From contig NZ_CYIG01000007.1 of NCBI RefSeq assembly GCF_001298675.1, positions 186,001 through 250,000 on the forward strand: DNA of 64,000 nt. Direction: 5' to 3'. Below are positions 52,954 to 64,000 of this stretch, piece by piece. The translations under genes and the position numbers were made by a program. How positions within the stretch are numbered: the stretch's first letter is position 1; every line of letters begins with the position of its first letter. This stretch comes from Paenacidovorax caeni. Its GTDB lineage: Bacteria; Pseudomonadota; Gammaproteobacteria; Burkholderiales; Burkholderiaceae_C. The notes under the pieces were generated by a model. It made no database searches, was not told the origin of the DNA, and was given only the letters and a program-made list of their open reading frames with translations.

Positions 52954-53759
52954 GGCAGCCAATCATACGCAGCCGTGCGGGCCGGCAAGCCCCAGACCGG
53001 GTCGTACACCGGGCCGAGGAAATACAGGCCATCCGGTGCAAAGGTGGGGGCGGCGGCGTCGCGCGAGCGCGCGGCCAGGACGTCGGCCATCCAGCCAGCC
53101 GGCTTGTGTCCCTGGCCTACGGCGATCAGGCATCCCATGATGTTGCGCACCATATGGTGCAGGAAGGCATTGCCTTCGAATTCGAAGCGCCAGTAGCAGT
53201 GTGCGTCTTCACCGCGCCGCGTGATGTCGATGCGGTGCAGTGTCTTGATGGGCGTCTTGGCCTGGCAGGCCGAGGCGCGGAAAGAAGTGAAGTCGTGTTC
53301 GCCCAGCAGATGCTGTGCGGCAGCGCGCATGGCGTCGCCGTCGAGCGGATGGAACACCCAGCCAACGCGGCCGGACTCCACGCTGGGGCGCACGGGGGAC
53401 TGCAGCAGCACATAGGCGTAGCGCCGCGCGGTGGCGCAGGCGCGTGCGTGGAAGGCGTCGGGCACGGGCTGGGCCCATTGCACCGCGATGTCGGGTGGCA
53501 GGAAAGTGTTGGTGCCACGCACCCAGGAAAAAGGCGTGCGGTGCAGGGGGGTGTCGAAATGCACCACCTGCATCAGGCCGTGCACCCCGGCGTCGGTGCG
53601 GCCGGCACACAGGGTCGCCACCGCCTGCGTGGCGAAGCGGCCCAGGGCCGCTTCGAGGTGGTCTTGCACGGTGTGGCCCGAGGGCTGGCTTTGCCAGCCG
53701 TTGTAGCGCTGCCCGTTGTAACTGACGCCGAGGGCGATGCGCTGTGTGCCTTCGGGCAT
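52950..53759 (-). CDS. truA: tRNA pseudouridine synthase A
   Basis: This 269-residue enzyme makes pseudouridine at positions 38-40 of tRNA anticodon stems. The catalytic Asp is in [32 protein letters not shown] and [26 protein letters not shown] are further family motifs. It shares one base with the fimV stop codon (TGATG) and overlaps trpF by 4 bp, so it is part of a single tight transcription unit. Confidence 0.97.
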   Translation of the reverse strand: MPEGTQRIALGVSYNGQRYNGWQSQPSGHTVQDHLEAALGRFATQAVATLCAGRTDAGVHGLMQVVHFDTPLHRTPFSWVRGTNTFLPPDIAVQWAQPVPDAFHARACATARRYAYVLLQSPVRPSVESGRVGWVFHPLDGDAMRAAAQHLLGEHDFTSFRASACQAKTPIKTLHRIDITRRGEDAHCYWRFEFEGNAFLHHMVRNIMGCLIAVGQGHKPAGWMADVLAARSRDAAAPTFAPDGLYFLGPVYDPVWGLPARTAAYDWLP

Positions 53760-56464
53760 CAGCCGAGGTCAGCCAGCAGGCGCTGGGCGCGGGCCTTGAC
53801 CGGGCCGGAGGCTTCGGCAATCACCTCTTCGATCAGCGTACGCGCACCATCGCTGTCGCCGATGGCATGGAACTCCTCTGCCAGGGCCAGTTTGGTGCTC
53901 AGCGGGTCGCTCTCGTCCAGTGGTGCTGCTTCAGTCGTTTCTGTGGCTGCCGGTGTGTTGCCCAGCGGCGCCGGCGTACTGGCCAGATCCAGCGACAGGT
54001 CGCCCAGGTCGAATTCCAGCGAGGGTTCGGCAGCGGGCGACTGCGCAGGCGTAGCCGCTGTCTCCAGCGGCAGGGCGGCCGAGTCGAGCAGTTGCAGACC
54101 TTCCGTCGGGAAATCGAGTGAGGCCGTCAGGGCCGCATCTTCGGCACTGGGCGGCTCGGGCTGGAGAGGCTCTGGCAGTTCCAGGGGCTCGACCACCGGG
54201 GGCTCCAGCAGATCGGGAACGTCAATGGTGCCTTGATCCAGCTCAGGGAGGGGGGCCAGCGGCTCGGGCATGGGTTCCGGCTGCGCCGCTGCAGCCGCAG
54301 CGGCGGCGAAGTTGCCGGGCGCGCTGGCAGGGGCTTCGCCCGGCACATCGGTCGCCAGATCCAGATCCAGGTCCAAATCCAGGTCGGGCGGCAGGGCGAT
54401 GGGCGCTGCCGTAGCGGCTGCAGCCGTCACTGGGGTGGTTGCCGGAAAGTCGGCCATCAGAGGCGCGGGAGCGCTGGCTACGTCGGCCTTCATGCCAGGT
54501 TGTCCGCCCGGCTGGTAGATCGGGTTCTCCGGGTCGATGTCGCGACCCAGCCCAGCCACGCGGTTCCAATCCGGCCCCTGGCCATTGGTTTGGCGGAAGA
54601 CTTCGCCTGCCACCGCCTCCAGGGCCTTGCGGTCCTGGCGCTTGGCGTAGATTTCGGCGAGCTTGACCTGGATGGAGGTGCGGTCGGGATTGTGGCGCGC
54701 GGCTTCCTTGAGGATTTCCTCCGCCTGCAGGTCACGGCCGTAGGCCAGGTAGACATCTGCCTCCGCGACGGGATCCACGTCACCGCCGGCATCCAGTTGA
54801 CTGGGCGAATAGGCCAGCGAGGAACCGGTGGTCATCTCGCTGTTGGCCGTGTCTACGCGCTGGCCGCCGCTTTGGCCGAAGAAGGAGTCGGGCTGCAGCT
54901 TGCTTTCCATGAAGCTGCTGTCCACGCCACCAGCCGCTTGGCGGCGGCGCTGCAGGACGCGGTAGCCACCATAGCCCAGCAGCAGGGCCAAGATGCCCCC
55001 GCCTGCCAATGGAATCAGCGGGTCGCCGAGCAGGCCGTCAATGAAGCTGGGCTCCGGTGCGGGCTCAGGCGCCGGCGCTGGCTGAGGTTTGGGTGCTGGT
55101 GGAGGCGGCGAAGCCTCGGCGGACGCCGTAGCCTGCGGCGCCGGTGCGTCGGCAGTGGCCGAGGCAACCGCGACGGGCGCGGAGGCGGCCGGCTGCTCCA
55201 CCGCAGGTGTCGGGGCTTGCGATGCCGGGGCTGCCGGGGTGGTCGGCGCAGCGACAGGTACCGGGATGCTGGGGGCCGATGCTGCCGTGGCTGCGGGCGC
55301 CGCGGCAGATGCGCCGGTAGCCGCCGATGCGGCGCTGATCTTGTTCAGTTCGGAAATATTGCGCGACAGCTCGGCCATGCGCGCGGCGTTCTCGCTGGAC
55401 TGCTTGTCTTGCGCCAGCTTTTCGTCGGCACCCTTGGGGCTCTTGATAGCCCCCTTGGACAGGGTCAGTTTGTCCGGCGCGGCCTGTGCGGGTCGCTTGT
55501 CCTCGACCTGGGTCTGCACCTTGCCGCTGGCACTGCGGCTTTGCGTCGCCACTTCGGCCGAGGGAGCCGATGCAGCCAGCTTGCGGCGGAATTCGTTGAA
55601 ATCGCGGCTTTGGGTAGCCATGATCTGACGCGCCTCCGTGGCAGACACGGCCTGGGCGGTGGCTGCATCGGGCATGTGCAGCACCACGCCTGACTTCAGG
55701 CGGTTGACGTTGCCGCCGACGAAGGCGTCAGGATTGCTGCGCATCATCGCCACCAGCATTTGGTCGAGCGAGACGCCAGAGGGGCGGTGGGCACTGGCCA
55801 GGCGGCCTGCGGTGTCGCCAGGGCGCACGGTCACGCCGTCCGCCGTTGTATCGGTGGCTGGGCGGGGGGCGGGGCGCGGCGTGGCTGTCGGCACTGCCGC
55901 AGCGACCGTGCTGCGGGGGGCTTGGCTAACAGCGGGTGCTGCGATAGCGGCTGGCGCCGCACTGGCTTGCGCAGGTGCCGTCACCGCTGCAGGCTGCTGG
56001 CGCAGGGCCGGCGGATCGAACAGCATGGTGTAGCTGCGCACGATCTGGCCCGAACCCCAGGAGGCGTTGAGTACCAGATCGACGAAGGGCTCATTCATGG
56101 GCCGGGTGCTGGACAGGCGCAGCACCATGGAGCCATCGCTGCGGCGCTGCAGCTGCACTTGCACGCCGTTGATGGCGGGCGAGTATTCCATGCCCTGGGC
56201 GCGGAAGGTTTCCGGCGGGGCGACTTGGGTGCGCAGCGTTTCCGCCTCGGATGCGGAAATCTGCGGCAGATCGATTTCTGCGCGAAGCGGCTCACCCAAT
56301 GCAGACTGCACGGTGATGCGGCCCAGAGCCAGGGCCGAGGCGTCGGCTGCGTACAGGCCGCCCAGGGCCAAGGCCGCTGCGGCCAAAGCGGAGGATTTCC
56401 AACGGTGCATGTTTGCCATCTGCTGTAGGAGTTGTGTGGCGCAATCGGCTGGCGTGATGGACAT
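53759..56464 (-). CDS. fimV: FimV/HubP-family inner-membrane peptidoglycan-binding protein
   Basis: This 901-residue protein is needed for type IV pilus and polar organisation in relatives. An N-terminal signal ([25 protein letters not shown]) is followed by the FimV N-terminal domain ([34 protein letters not shown]) and a LysM region ([55 protein letters not shown]). Next come coiled-coil and Ala/Pro-rich stretches, a membrane helix near residue 490 ([26 protein letters not shown]), a TPR-like acidic region and the conserved C-terminal FimV motif ([42 protein letters not shown]). The ATG at 56464 has an excellent AGGAGGAG ribosome site. It leads the truA-trpFBA run and pairs logically with pilSR. 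Confidence 0.93.
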   Translation of the reverse strand: MSITPADCATQLLQQMANMHRWKSSALAAAALALGGLYAADASALALGRITVQSALGEPLRAEIDLPQISASEAETLRTQVAPPETFRAQGMEYSPAINGVQVQLQRRSDGSMVLRLSSTRPMNEPFVDLVLNASWGSGQIVRSYTMLFDPPALRQQPAAVTAPAQASAAPAAIAAPAVSQAPRSTVAAAVPTATPRPAPRPATDTTADGVTVRPGDTAGRLASAHRPSGVSLDQMLVAMMRSNPDAFVGGNVNRLKSGVVLHMPDAATAQAVSATEARQIMATQSRDFNEFRRKLAASAPSAEVATQSRSASGKVQTQVEDKRPAQAAPDKLTLSKGAIKSPKGADEKLAQDKQSSENAARMAELSRNISELNKISAASAATGASAAAPAATAASAPSIPVPVAAPTTPAAPASQAPTPAVEQPAASAPVAVASATADAPAPQATASAEASPPPPAPKPQPAPAPEPAPEPSFIDGLLGDPLIPLAGGGILALLLGYGGYRVLQRRRQAAGGVDSSFMESKLQPDSFFGQSGGQRVDTANSEMTTGSSLAYSPSQLDAGGDVDPVAEADVYLAYGRDLQAEEILKEAARHNPDRTSIQVKLAEIYAKRQDRKALEAVAGEVFRQTNGQGPDWNRVAGLGRDIDPENPIYQPGGQPGMKADVASAPAPLMADFPATTPVTAAAATAAPIALPPDLDLDLDLDLATDVPGEAPASAPGNFAAAAAAAAQPEPMPEPLAPLPELDQGTIDVPDLLEPPVVEPLELPEPLQPEPPSAEDAALTASLDFPTEGLQLLDSAALPLETAATPAQSPAAEPSLEFDLGDLSLDLASTPAPLGNTPAATETTEAAPLDESDPLSTKLALAEEFHAIGDSDGARTLIEEVIAEASGPVKARAQRLLADLG

Positions 56465-56792
56465 GAGCGATCTCCTCCTCTGCCGTGGCGCTGAATAAAT
56501 GTAAAAAAGCACCTTAGCAGCAATGTTTTGCACTGACAAGCTCAGGCATCGCTCTAGCTTTTCCCATGCCACCGCAGGGCGCGGAAGCGGGCGGATCGTG
56601 TTGGCAATGGACAACGACCGGTAACAGGGCGTATCCAGAGCAACCCGGCCTTGTGCGCCTTGGTGGCGTGCATCTGTTGCTGCGGCGGTGCTTTTTTACC
56701 GCCTGCCCGCTACCTTAGCAGGGCTGCACTGCCGGGAAAGGTGCGAACAACGCGGTTGCCAGGGTGCTTTTCGCCCCGGCAACCGCGCGCCA
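56465..56792. other. Intergenic region between fimV and asd
   Basis: About 330 bp with no gene I can support. It holds the fimV ribosome site (AGGAGGAG) and presumably the fimV promoter, and at the asd end a perfect 10-bp stem, CGCGGTTGCC (56751-56760) with GGCAACCGCG (56778-56787). That stem could help end the asd transcript although a T-run is lacking. Confidence 0.55.
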
Positions 56793-57905
56793 TCAGGCGC
56801 CCAGCAGAATGCGTAGCATGCGGCGCAGCGGCTCTGCGGCACCCCAGAGCAACTGGTCGCCGATCACGAAGGCCGACACGTATTCCGGCCCCATGTTCAG
56901 CTTACGCACGCGGCCCACGCCGACTTCCAGGCCGCCGGTGATGGCGGCTGGCGTCAGCTCCTTCACGGTAAGAGCGCGCTCGTTGGCGACAAACTTGACC
57001 CAGGGGTTGCCACTCTTGATCAGGGCTTCAATCTCGGCCAAGGGCAGATCCTTCTTGAGCTTGAGCGTCAGCGCCAGGCTATGGCAGCGCATGGCGCCAA
57101 TGCGCACGCACAGGCCATCCACAGGGATGGTGGCCTCGGTGCCCAGGATCTTGTTGACCTCGGCCTGGCCCTTCCACTCTTCCTTGGACTGGCCGTTGTC
57201 GAGCTGTGCGTCGATCCAGGGGATCAGGCCGCCCGCGAGCGGGGCGCCAAAGAACTCGGTGGGCACGTCCTCGCGGATGGTCTGGGCCACCTTGCGGTCG
57301 ATGTCGAGGATGGCCGAGGCGGGCGTCGCCAGTTCGTCGGCCACTGCGGCATGCACCACCCCCATGCCCTTGAGCAGTTCGCGCATGTGGTTGGCGCCGC
57401 CGCCCGATGCTGCCTGGTAGGTCATGGAACTGACCCACTCGACCAGGCCGGCCTTGAACAGTCCGCCCAGGCCCATCAGCAGGATGGAGTTGGTGCAGTT
57501 GCCGCCGATCCAGTTCTTGCCACCAGCGGCCAGCTTGGCTTTGATCAGGCCTTCGTTGACGGGGTCGAGGACGATGACGGCATCTTTTTCCATGCGCAGC
57601 GAAGAGGCGGCGTCAATCCAGTGGCCATTCCAGCCGGCAGCGCGGATCTTGGGGAAGACTTCCTTGGTGTAGTCGCCACCCTGGCAGGTGATGATGATGT
57701 CGCACTTGGCCAGCTCGGCGATGTCGTTGGCATCCTTGAGCTGGGTGTGGACGGTGACCATGGCCGGGGCCTTGCCGCCGGCATTCGAGGTGGAGAAGAA
57801 CACCGGCTCGATCAGTGCGAAGTCACCTTCGGCCTGCATGCGGTCCATCAACACAGAGCCGACCATGCCGCGCCAGCCGACCAGACCTACCAATTGCTTG
57901 CTCAT
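56793..57905 (-). CDS. asd: Aspartate-semialdehyde dehydrogenase
   Basis: This 370-residue enzyme makes aspartate semialdehyde, the branch point for lysine, diaminopimelate, threonine, isoleucine and methionine. [18 protein letters not shown] binds NADP, and the catalytic Cys137 is in [30 protein letters not shown] and [18 protein letters not shown] are typical of the proteobacterial type. GAAAGGG precedes the ATG. A terminator hairpin and a Thr/Ile/Lys-rich leader peptide lie upstream, which suggests attenuation control (see 57926-58127). Confidence 0.96.
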   Translation of the reverse strand: MSKQLVGLVGWRGMVGSVLMDRMQAEGDFALIEPVFFSTSNAGGKAPAMVTVHTQLKDANDIAELAKCDIIITCQGGDYTKEVFPKIRAAGWNGHWIDAASSLRMEKDAVIVLDPVNEGLIKAKLAAGGKNWIGGNCTNSILLMGLGGLFKAGLVEWVSSMTYQAASGGGANHMRELLKGMGVVHAAVADELATPASAILDIDRKVAQTIREDVPTEFFGAPLAGGLIPWIDAQLDNGQSKEEWKGQAEVNKILGTEATIPVDGLCVRIGAMRCHSLALTLKLKKDLPLAEIEALIKSGNPWVKFVANERALTVKELTPAAITGGLEVGVGRVRKLNMGPEYVSAFVIGDQLLWGAAEPLRRMLRILLGA

Positions 57906-57925
57906 TTCAATCGCCCTTTCAAGTT

Positions 57926-57955
57926 AAAAACAGTGCGCACCCGACCGGTGGCTGC
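57926..57955 (-). terminator. Putative attenuator terminator in the asd leader
   Basis: On the minus strand CAGCCACC (57953-57946) pairs with GGTGCGCACTG (57941-57931) around GGTCG, with two small bulges, followed by TTTTT (57930-57926). It lies between the leader peptide and the asd start, where an attenuator terminator should be. Confidence 0.55.
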
Positions 57956-58011
57956 TTTTTTGCCCCCGGCTCGTCTGGCCAGGGAGGGCGCACGACGATA
58001 CCGGAGCTGGA

Positions 58012-58113
58012 TCAGCCCTTAATGGTCGTGGTTTTGGTGGTGATTGCGCGCGCAGCCTTGCATGCCGTGGTGGCAGAGGCGGTGTTCAGGGCGAACGGGC
58101 GGGCGGCAAACAT
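58012..58113 (-). CDS. Putative Thr/Ile/Lys-rich leader peptide of asd
   Basis: This 33-residue open frame (ATG at 58113, TGA at 58014-58012) ends ARAITTKTTTIKG, with five Thr, two Ile and two Lys among its last ten residues. These are amino acids made downstream of Asd. The layout is that of an attenuation leader such as E. coli ThrL: short peptide, regulatory codons near the end, then a terminator hairpin (57926-57955) before the enzyme gene. A -10 box (TAGAAT, 58127-58122) lies 8 bp before the ATG and no Shine-Dalgarno is seen, so the leader may be translated from a leaderless transcript. An overlapping His-rich frame (58063-58019) was considered and rejected. Supported by sequence layout only. 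Confidence 0.55.
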   Translation of the reverse strand: MFAARPFALNTASATTACKAARAITTKTTTIKG

Positions 58114-58121
58114 AGCCAATC

Positions 58122-58127
58122 ATTCTA
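58122..58127 (-). promoter_or_regulatory. -10 element of the asd leader transcript
   Basis: Minus-strand TAGAAT (58127-58122), 8 bp before the leader ATG. No clear -35 at 16-18 bp. Confidence 0.5.
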
Positions 58128-58215
58128 ACGGATGTCCTGCATGCGCCCATACACAGGTGTTCGTTGCGCGCAACGCTAGGGCGCTGATGTGCGCCTGCTG
58201 CATGGGGGATCAAAA

Positions 58216-58235
58216 AAGCGCCCCGCAGGGCGCTT
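58216..58235 (-). terminator. Rho-independent terminator after the lipoprotein hydrolase gene
   Basis: AAGCGCCC (58216-58223) and GGGCGCTT (58228-58235) form a perfect 8-bp stem with a CGCA loop; on the minus strand six T end at 58212. It separates the hydrolase transcript from the asd leader. Confidence 0.9.
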
Positions 58236-58257
58236 GGGCATAGGTTGCGGCGCAAGC

Positions 58258-60045
58258 TTAGTGCTGCATGCTGCCGCGGCCCAGCGTTTTCTTGAATTCG
58301 TTAATCAAATCAACGCGCTGCTGCTCTTCGGTAGACAGCGATTTGGGCGCCTGCGACGGGTCCAGCGGGAAGGCAACGTCAGACAGAGGGCAGTCGGTTT
58401 GGCGCTCGGCCGGCGCCTGGCCCAGCATATGGCGCAGCACAGCCCCATCAACGCATCGGGTGTTGTAGGGGAACACGCCATGGGTGTATTCGCCCGTCAC
58501 ATGCACCATGTGCGCTTTGGGCAGTTGGGCAAATCCCTTCATGGCGCCCGGCGTGGGGGTGGCGGCATCGTACTGTGACTGCACCATGAGTACGCTGTCG
58601 AGCTCTTGCAATGGCGCAAGCGGGGGCTGCGCAATCGGTGGCAGGGTCCAGTACATGCAGGCTTGGTTCCCGATGGTGCCGCCGCCGAAGAAGGGCGCTT
58701 GCTGCGCAATATGGTCACCCAGTGCTTGCCATTGGACGGCGCTGCGCACCGAGGCGGGATTGTCGTTACACATGATGGTTCGGAAGGTGGCGTTGTTCCC
58801 ACCTTCGCCATCGGGGCCTAGGTTCGTACCCTCGGATATGGGGGTGCCAATCATTGCGGCGCCAGCGATCACTTCGGTGCGAAATGTATTCAGTTGGAGT
58901 GCCGCACTGCGGATGCCTGCCTGATTCGCCGGGGTGTCGGCGACACCGTAGGTGTGTGCGCGGATACGCTCTTGTGATAGCGGCAGCCCTTGCTCAAGCA
59001 GCTTGTGCAGTCCTTTGGCAGCGATCAAGGTAATGATCATTTCATGTGTCTTGGCGCTGGAGTACATCCTACCGGCGGTGGCCCACTTAACGGCTGTCTT
59101 GAGTGCCGGATCGAATGCCGCCAACGTGGCGCGTACTTCGTCCGGGGTGTTGCCCAGGCCAAACAGGGCGGCGTGGCGGGCCGCGTAGGGGGCCAGTGCA
59201 TCGTTGAGGAGCGTGTCACGGGCGATGGCTTGGTACTCGTTAAAGTCCAGGTGGCTTGCCGTGACGTCAGCATTGCTGTCGAGCACCATGCGGTTGACCC
59301 GCTGAGGAAACAGGCGGGCGTACCAGGCACCTAACCAGGTGCCGTACGAGTAGCCGAGGTAGCTGATTTGCGCGTCGCCCATCAAGCCGCGCAGAAGATC
59401 CATGTCCCGGGCGGTGGCATCGGTGGAGAGATAAGGGGCAATGGGGTTCGCCTGGCAGGCCTGTGTTTCGGCGCGCATGTTGGCGTGAGCAGCCTCTTGG
59501 TTGCCGGGGGCGTTTCGACCTGCGCTGGTCTCGTCCGTAGCAAGCTGGGGTGTGTTGGATTCGCAGGTCAGCGTAGGTGTTTCATTGCTGCCGCGGGGGC
59601 TGAACCCCAGCAAGTCGTAGCGCTGCAGCAGTTGGGTTTGCAAGGTTTGCACATCGGCGGAGGCGCCTCGAACAGAGAGAATCCTGTAGAGCAGGCCTAG
59701 GCCGCTGCTAATTCCGTCGCCGCCGGGGCCGCCGGGGTTGAAGAAAATGGCGCCCTGGCGCTGCGCCGACATGGCAGGCACGCGCTTGGCCTGGATCGTG
59801 AGTTCGCCCTTGTCTGGTGCGCCGTAGTCAAGCGGCACTAAAAAGCTGGCGCATTGCAGCTTCGCAGTCACTGCCCAAGGTGTTGTATCTGGGCAATCTA
59901 CCCACTGCAAAGTTTGGCGGGTGTATTTGCTCAAGGGGTCGTCACTGCCTCCACCGCACGCGACCAAAGAGGCGGCCAGAGGAAGTCCAAGGGCCAAGGT
60001 CAGGCTCCAGCGGGGTAGGCGTTTGAAGGGGGGCAGGCAGGGCAT
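58258..60045 (-). CDS. Exported alpha/beta-hydrolase lipoprotein (S33/TAP-like)
   Basis: This protein of about 595 residues begins with a lipoprotein signal (LTLALGLPLAASLVACGGGSDD; lipid Cys near residue 30). The hydrolase part has the oxyanion region FFNPGGPGGDG, YDLLGFSPRGSNET, the nucleophile elbow LGYSYGTWLGAWYA (GxSxG) and a TAP-type C-terminal domain with the late catalytic His in VHVTGEYTHGVFPY. Relatives are tripeptidyl aminopeptidases and similar S33 enzymes; substrate is unknown. It separates leuB from asd, two genes often adjacent, so it may be a later insertion. The ATG at 60045 is chosen over one twelve codons upstream because it gives a compact signal peptide. Confidence 0.82.
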   Translation of the reverse strand: MPCLPPFKRLPRWSLTLALGLPLAASLVACGGGSDDPLSKYTRQTLQWVDCPDTTPWAVTAKLQCASFLVPLDYGAPDKGELTIQAKRVPAMSAQRQGAIFFNPGGPGGDGISSGLGLLYRILSVRGASADVQTLQTQLLQRYDLLGFSPRGSNETPTLTCESNTPQLATDETSAGRNAPGNQEAAHANMRAETQACQANPIAPYLSTDATARDMDLLRGLMGDAQISYLGYSYGTWLGAWYARLFPQRVNRMVLDSNADVTASHLDFNEYQAIARDTLLNDALAPYAARHAALFGLGNTPDEVRATLAAFDPALKTAVKWATAGRMYSSAKTHEMIITLIAAKGLHKLLEQGLPLSQERIRAHTYGVADTPANQAGIRSAALQLNTFRTEVIAGAAMIGTPISEGTNLGPDGEGGNNATFRTIMCNDNPASVRSAVQWQALGDHIAQQAPFFGGGTIGNQACMYWTLPPIAQPPLAPLQELDSVLMVQSQYDAATPTPGAMKGFAQLPKAHMVHVTGEYTHGVFPYNTRCVDGAVLRHMLGQAPAERQTDCPLSDVAFPLDPSQAPKSLSTEEQQRVDLINEFKKTLGRGSMQH

Positions 60046-60186
60046 GGTGTGTGGGTGTGAAGGAGTGGGTCGAGGCGCCAAGTCTTCCCAAGGCTGCGCA
60101 GCTTGTCGATCCCTGAAATCAGGTAATTGAAGCCCTCTGGGTCAAAGTTTTTGCACTTTGGCCCGCTTCACGCGCCCGAAAAAAGA

Positions 60187-60207
60187 AAGCCCCGCAGGGC
60201 GGGGCTT
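60187..60207 (-). terminator. Rho-independent terminator after leuB
   Basis: AAGCCCCGC (60187-60195) and GCGGGGCTT (60199-60207) form a 9-bp stem with a 3-base loop; the minus strand continues TTCTTTTTTC. Confidence 0.9.
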
Positions 60208-60267
60208 CAAAAATGGTTGCGTGGGCCGCTTCAGCGCCACAGGCGCGCGGTGCGCGCCGCGTGGGCG

Positions 60268-61338
<1,071 letters not shown>

Positions 61339-61355
61339 GGTGCTTCCTTTTTAAA

Positions 61356-61447
61356 TTTGATAGCTGCTCGCGCTTTCCAGCATTGGGTTTCAATAGAAAA
61401 TGGCATTGAAACCCTTTGTGGGAAAGCGCTAGGCGCTCACTTTTTTG
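61356..61447. repeat. Dispersed palindromic repeat, copy 14, long form
   Basis: The outer arms TTTGATAGCTGCTCGCGCTT and GGAAAGCGCTAGGCGCTCAC enclose an inner perfect 10-bp hairpin, GGGTTTCAAT (61385-61394) with ATTGAAACCC (61405-61414). It fills most of the leuD-leuB gap. Confidence 0.75.
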
Positions 61448-61452
61448 CTGCA

Positions 61453-62109
61453 TCAACCCTGTGCCATGGTGTGCGCCAGCCAGGGCTTGGTGGCCAGGCG
61501 GTGCGCCTCGAAGGCGGCAATCTTGTCCTTGTGGCGCAGCGTCAGGCCGATGTCGTCGAAGCCGTTGAGCAGGCAGTACTTGCGGAACGGAATCACGTCG
61601 AACGGAATTTCCTCGCCCTGTGGGCGCACGATCACCTGGCGCTCCAGGTCGATGGTGAGTTCGTACCCGGGGAAGGCCGCCACTTCGTTGAACAGCAGGT
61701 CCACCGTGGCCTCGGGCAGCACGATGGGCAGCAGCCCGTTCTTGAAGCAGTTGTTGAAGAAGATGTCGGCGAAGCTTGGCGCGATGATGGCGCGAAAGCC
61801 GTACTGCTCCAGCGCCCAGGGCGCGTGCTCGCGGCTGGAGCCGCAGCCGAAGTTCTTGCGCGCCACCAGGACGCTGGCGCCGCGGTAGCGCGGCTGGTTC
61901 AGCACGAAGTCGGGGTTGGGCTTGCGCGCGCTCTCGGGCACGCCGGGCTGGCCCGGCTGGTCGAGGTAGCGCCACTCATCGAACAGGTTGGGGCCGAAGC
62001 CGGTTTTCTTGATCGACTTGAGGAACTGCTTGGGGATGATGGCGTCGGTATCGACGTTCTCGCGGTCCATGGGGGCCACCAGGCCCTTGTGCACGGTGAA
62101 TTTCTGCAT
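61453..62109 (-). CDS. leuD: 3-isopropylmalate dehydratase small subunit
   Basis: This 218-residue subunit forms isopropylmalate isomerase with Leu[54 protein letters not shown] and [24 protein letters not shown] are diagnostic. It starts 11 bp after the leuC stop. Confidence 0.97.
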   Translation of the reverse strand: MQKFTVHKGLVAPMDRENVDTDAIIPKQFLKSIKKTGFGPNLFDEWRYLDQPGQPGVPESARKPNPDFVLNQPRYRGASVLVARKNFGCGSSREHAPWALEQYGFRAIIAPSFADIFFNNCFKNGLLPIVLPEATVDLLFNEVAAFPGYELTIDLERQVIVRPQGEEIPFDVIPFRKYCLLNGFDDIGLTLRHKDKIAAFEAHRLATKPWLAHTMAQG

Positions 62110-62120
62110 GGCGTGTTCCC

Positions 62121-63542
62121 TCAGGCGAATTTACGGATGTCCACGAAGTGGCCGTGGATGGCCGCCGCTGCGGCCATGGCCGGGCTGACCAGGTGCGTGC
62201 GCCCGCCCGCGCCCTGGCGGCCTTCAAAGTTGCGGTTGCTGGTGGAGGCGCAGCGCTCGCCGGGCTCCAGGCGGTCGGCGTTCATGGCCAGGCACATGGA
62301 GCAGCCGGGCTCGCGCCACTCGAAGCCTGCGGCCTTGAAAATTTCGTGCAGCCCTTCGCGCTCGGCCTGCTCTTTGACCAGACCCGAGCCGGGCACCACC
62401 AGCGCCTGCTTGATGTTCTTGGCCACCTTTTGGCCCAGCTTCTTCACCACGGCTGCGGCCTCGCGCATGTCCTCGATGCGGCTGTTGGTGCACGAGCCGA
62501 TGAACACCTTGTCCACGAAGATGTCGCTCAGCGGCTTGCCGGGCTCCAGCGCCATGTAGGTCAGCGCGCGCTCCATGGCGCCGCGCTTGTTGGCATCTTT
62601 TTCCTTGTCGGGGTCGGGTACGGTGGTGTCCACGCCCACCACCATCTCGGGGCTGGTGCCCCAGGTGACCTGGGGCACGATGTCTTCGGCGCGCAGCGTG
62701 ACCACGGCGTCGAAGTGCGCGTCAGCGTCGGAGTGCAGCGTTTTCCAGTACGCCACGGCCTGCTCCCATTCCACGCCGGTGGGGGCCAGCGGGCGGCCTT
62801 TGACGTACTCGATGGTCTTCTCGTCCACGGCCACCAGGCCGGCGCGCGCACCGGCCTCGATGGCCATGTTGCACACCGTCATGCGGCCTTCTATCGACAG
62901 GGCGCGGATGGCGTCACCCGCGAACTCGATGGTGTAGCCCGTGCCGCCGGCGGTGCCGATCTTGCCGATGATGGCCAGCACGATGTCTTTGGCGGTGATG
63001 CCGGGCGCCACCTTGCCATCGACCTGGATGCGCATGTTCTTGGCCTTCTTGGCCAGCAGCGTTTGCGTGGCCATCACGTGCTCGACCTCGCTGGTGCCGA
63101 TGCCGTGCGCCAGCGCACCAAAAGCGCCGTGCGTGGAGGTGTGCGAGTCGCCGCAGACCACGGTCATGCCGGGCAGCGTGGCGCCGTTTTCCGGGCCGAT
63201 GACGTGCACGATGCCCTGGCGCTTGCTCATGAACGGGAAGAAGGCGGCGGCGCCCACTTCGGCAATGTTCTTGTCCAGCGTGGTGATCTGCTCCTTGCTG
63301 ATGGGGTCGGCAATGCCGTCGTAGCCCAGCTCCCAGCCCGTGGTGGGCGTGTTGTGGTCGGCCGTGGCCACGATGGAGCTGACGCGCCACACCTTGCGCC
63401 CGGCTTCGCGCAGGCCTTCAAAGGCCTGCGGACTGGTCACTTCGTGCACCAGGTGGCGGTCGATGTAGAGCACGGCGGTGCCGTCCTCCTCGGTGTGGAC
63501 GACGTGTTCGTCGAAGATCTTGTCGTACAGGGTGCGTCCCAT
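62121..63542 (-). CDS. leuC: 3-isopropylmalate dehydratase large subunit
   Basis: This 473-residue aconitase-family subunit holds the [4Fe-4S] cluster. Cluster cysteines are in [14 protein letters not shown] and [26 protein letters not shown]-like and [32 protein letters not shown] are substrate-binding motifs. It lies 19 bp after the LysR gene on the same strand. Confidence 0.97.
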   Translation of the reverse strand: MGRTLYDKIFDEHVVHTEEDGTAVLYIDRHLVHEVTSPQAFEGLREAGRKVWRVSSIVATADHNTPTTGWELGYDGIADPISKEQITTLDKNIAEVGAAAFFPFMSKRQGIVHVIGPENGATLPGMTVVCGDSHTSTHGAFGALAHGIGTSEVEHVMATQTLLAKKAKNMRIQVDGKVAPGITAKDIVLAIIGKIGTAGGTGYTIEFAGDAIRALSIEGRMTVCNMAIEAGARAGLVAVDEKTIEYVKGRPLAPTGVEWEQAVAYWKTLHSDADAHFDAVVTLRAEDIVPQVTWGTSPEMVVGVDTTVPDPDKEKDANKRGAMERALTYMALEPGKPLSDIFVDKVFIGSCTNSRIEDMREAAAVVKKLGQKVAKNIKQALVVPGSGLVKEQAEREGLHEIFKAAGFEWREPGCSMCLAMNADRLEPGERCASTSNRNFEGRQGAGGRTHLVSPAMAAAAAIHGHFVDIRKFA

Positions 63543-63561
63543 GGCAGTCTCGCTTCGTCTT

Positions 63562-64000
63562 TCAGGTGGGGGTGGAAATTGTAGGAGGCGTCAAATGCTC
63601 GACCAGCAGCCGTGCGGTGACGGGCAGGGTGTCAAAGTCGCGCGCCACCAGGCGCAGCTCGCGCCGCGCCCAGGGCGCTTGCAGCGGCACGGCGGTGAGC
63701 TGTCCCACGCCGCGCATCAGCGCGAAGGCCCGGTCGGGCAGCAAGCCCACGCCCAGGCCGTTGTCGATCATGCGGCACATGGCGTCCAGGCTGGTGACCT
63801 GGATGCGCTGGCGCAGCGGCCGCCCGGCCTGCGCAGCGGCCTGGTGCATGGCCAGGCTGATGCTGCTGCCGGCGTGCAGGCCGACGATGTCCCAGTCCAG
63901 CACTTCTTCGAATTCAATCGCGGTTCGCGCAGACAGGGCGTGCGTTTGCGGCACGACGAGCACCAGATGGTCGCTGCGGTAGGGGCGGCTTTGCAGTGGG
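63562..64000 (-). CDS. LysR family transcriptional regulator, 5' part outside window
   Basis: The last 146 or so residues of a LysR-type regulator are present, covering the second half of the ligand-binding domain ([45 protein letters not shown] and [28 protein letters not shown]). The DNA-binding domain lies beyond the window. It is directly upstream of, and codirectional with, leuC. That arrangement is common in related genomes, but the ligand and the targets are not known from this sequence. Confidence 0.9.
   Translation of the reverse strand, partial: PLQSRPYRSDHLVLVVPQTHALSARTAIEFEEVLDWDIVGLHAGSSISLAMHQAAAQAGRPLRQRIQVTSLDAMCRMIDNGLGVGLLPDRAFALMRGVGQLTAVPLQAPWARRELRLVARDFDTLPVTARLLVEHLTPPTISTPT

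Noticed and set aside
58019-58063. A His-rich short frame (MQGCARNHHQNHDH) overlapping the asd leader, like a histidine leader peptide
   Set aside because: The downstream gene, asd, has no link to histidine. The overlapping frame with Thr, Ile and Lys codons fits Asd products, so the His-rich reading is most simply a shadow of ACC/ACG Thr codons.

Overview
This 64-kb window is GC-rich, densely coding chromosomal DNA from a betaproteobacterium, most likely of the family Comamonadaceae (Acidovorax/Alicycliphilus-like). This rests on gene order (ccsA-pilS-pilR-ampD, fimV-truA-trpFBA-accD, LysR-leuCDB-asd, gmk-rpoZ-spoT) and on protein types such as a fused UraD-AllC protein and an NrdA with two ATP-cones. 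The assignment comes from recognition, not a search. There is no rRNA, CRISPR array, insertion sequence or prophage. Nearly every gene is a core or metabolic gene with intact family motifs.

Layout: 1-1780 holds the 5' part of nrdA, read leftwards, behind a tandem pair of NrdR boxes. 2186-7014 is a leftward operon for cytochrome assembly, PilS/PilR and AmpD. 7118-10661 runs rightwards with ffh, a membrane thioredoxin and a PLP amino-acid deaminase. 10742-16885 is leftward: miaB, tRNA-Met, an enoyl-CoA hydratase, an M61 peptidase, dsbC and a UbiH-like hydroxylase. 16982-18974 carries ychF, tRNA-Arg and greB. 18968-23152 is leftward: spoT, rpoZ, gmk and yicC. 23231-27864 is rightward: a Ser/Thr kinase and PP2C phosphatase pair, rph, rdgB and hemW. 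27874-33309 has envelope proteins, a DUF2946-like protein with an OprC-type copper receptor, and a methyltransferase.

33467-45216 is a purine-degradation island: hydroxypyruvate isomerase, glycerate kinase, a GntR regulator, PuuE allantoinase, the UraD-AllC fusion, an M20 hydrolase and an NCS2 permease. A chemoreceptor and a frameshifted GGDEF/EAL protein sit among them. Two matching GntR-type operator sequences lie at the two ends of the island. 45296-49949 has maeB, an MFS exporter and accD. 50125-56464 is trpA, trpB, trpF, truA and fimV, read leftwards in one run. 56793-58113 is asd behind a newly noticed Thr/Ile/Lys-rich leader peptide and terminator. 58258-64000 has a lipoprotein hydrolase, leuB, leuD, leuC and the end of a LysR gene.

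The most striking structural feature is a dispersed, roughly 48-bp palindromic repeat. Fourteen copies are recognisable. Most lie between genes, where they often supply the stop codon of one gene and abut the start of the next. One full copy lies in frame inside the M61 peptidase gene and a half copy lies inside trpF. Two genes, the purine permease and the GGDEF/EAL gene, each carry a one-base frameshift that is either a sequence error or a real mutation.
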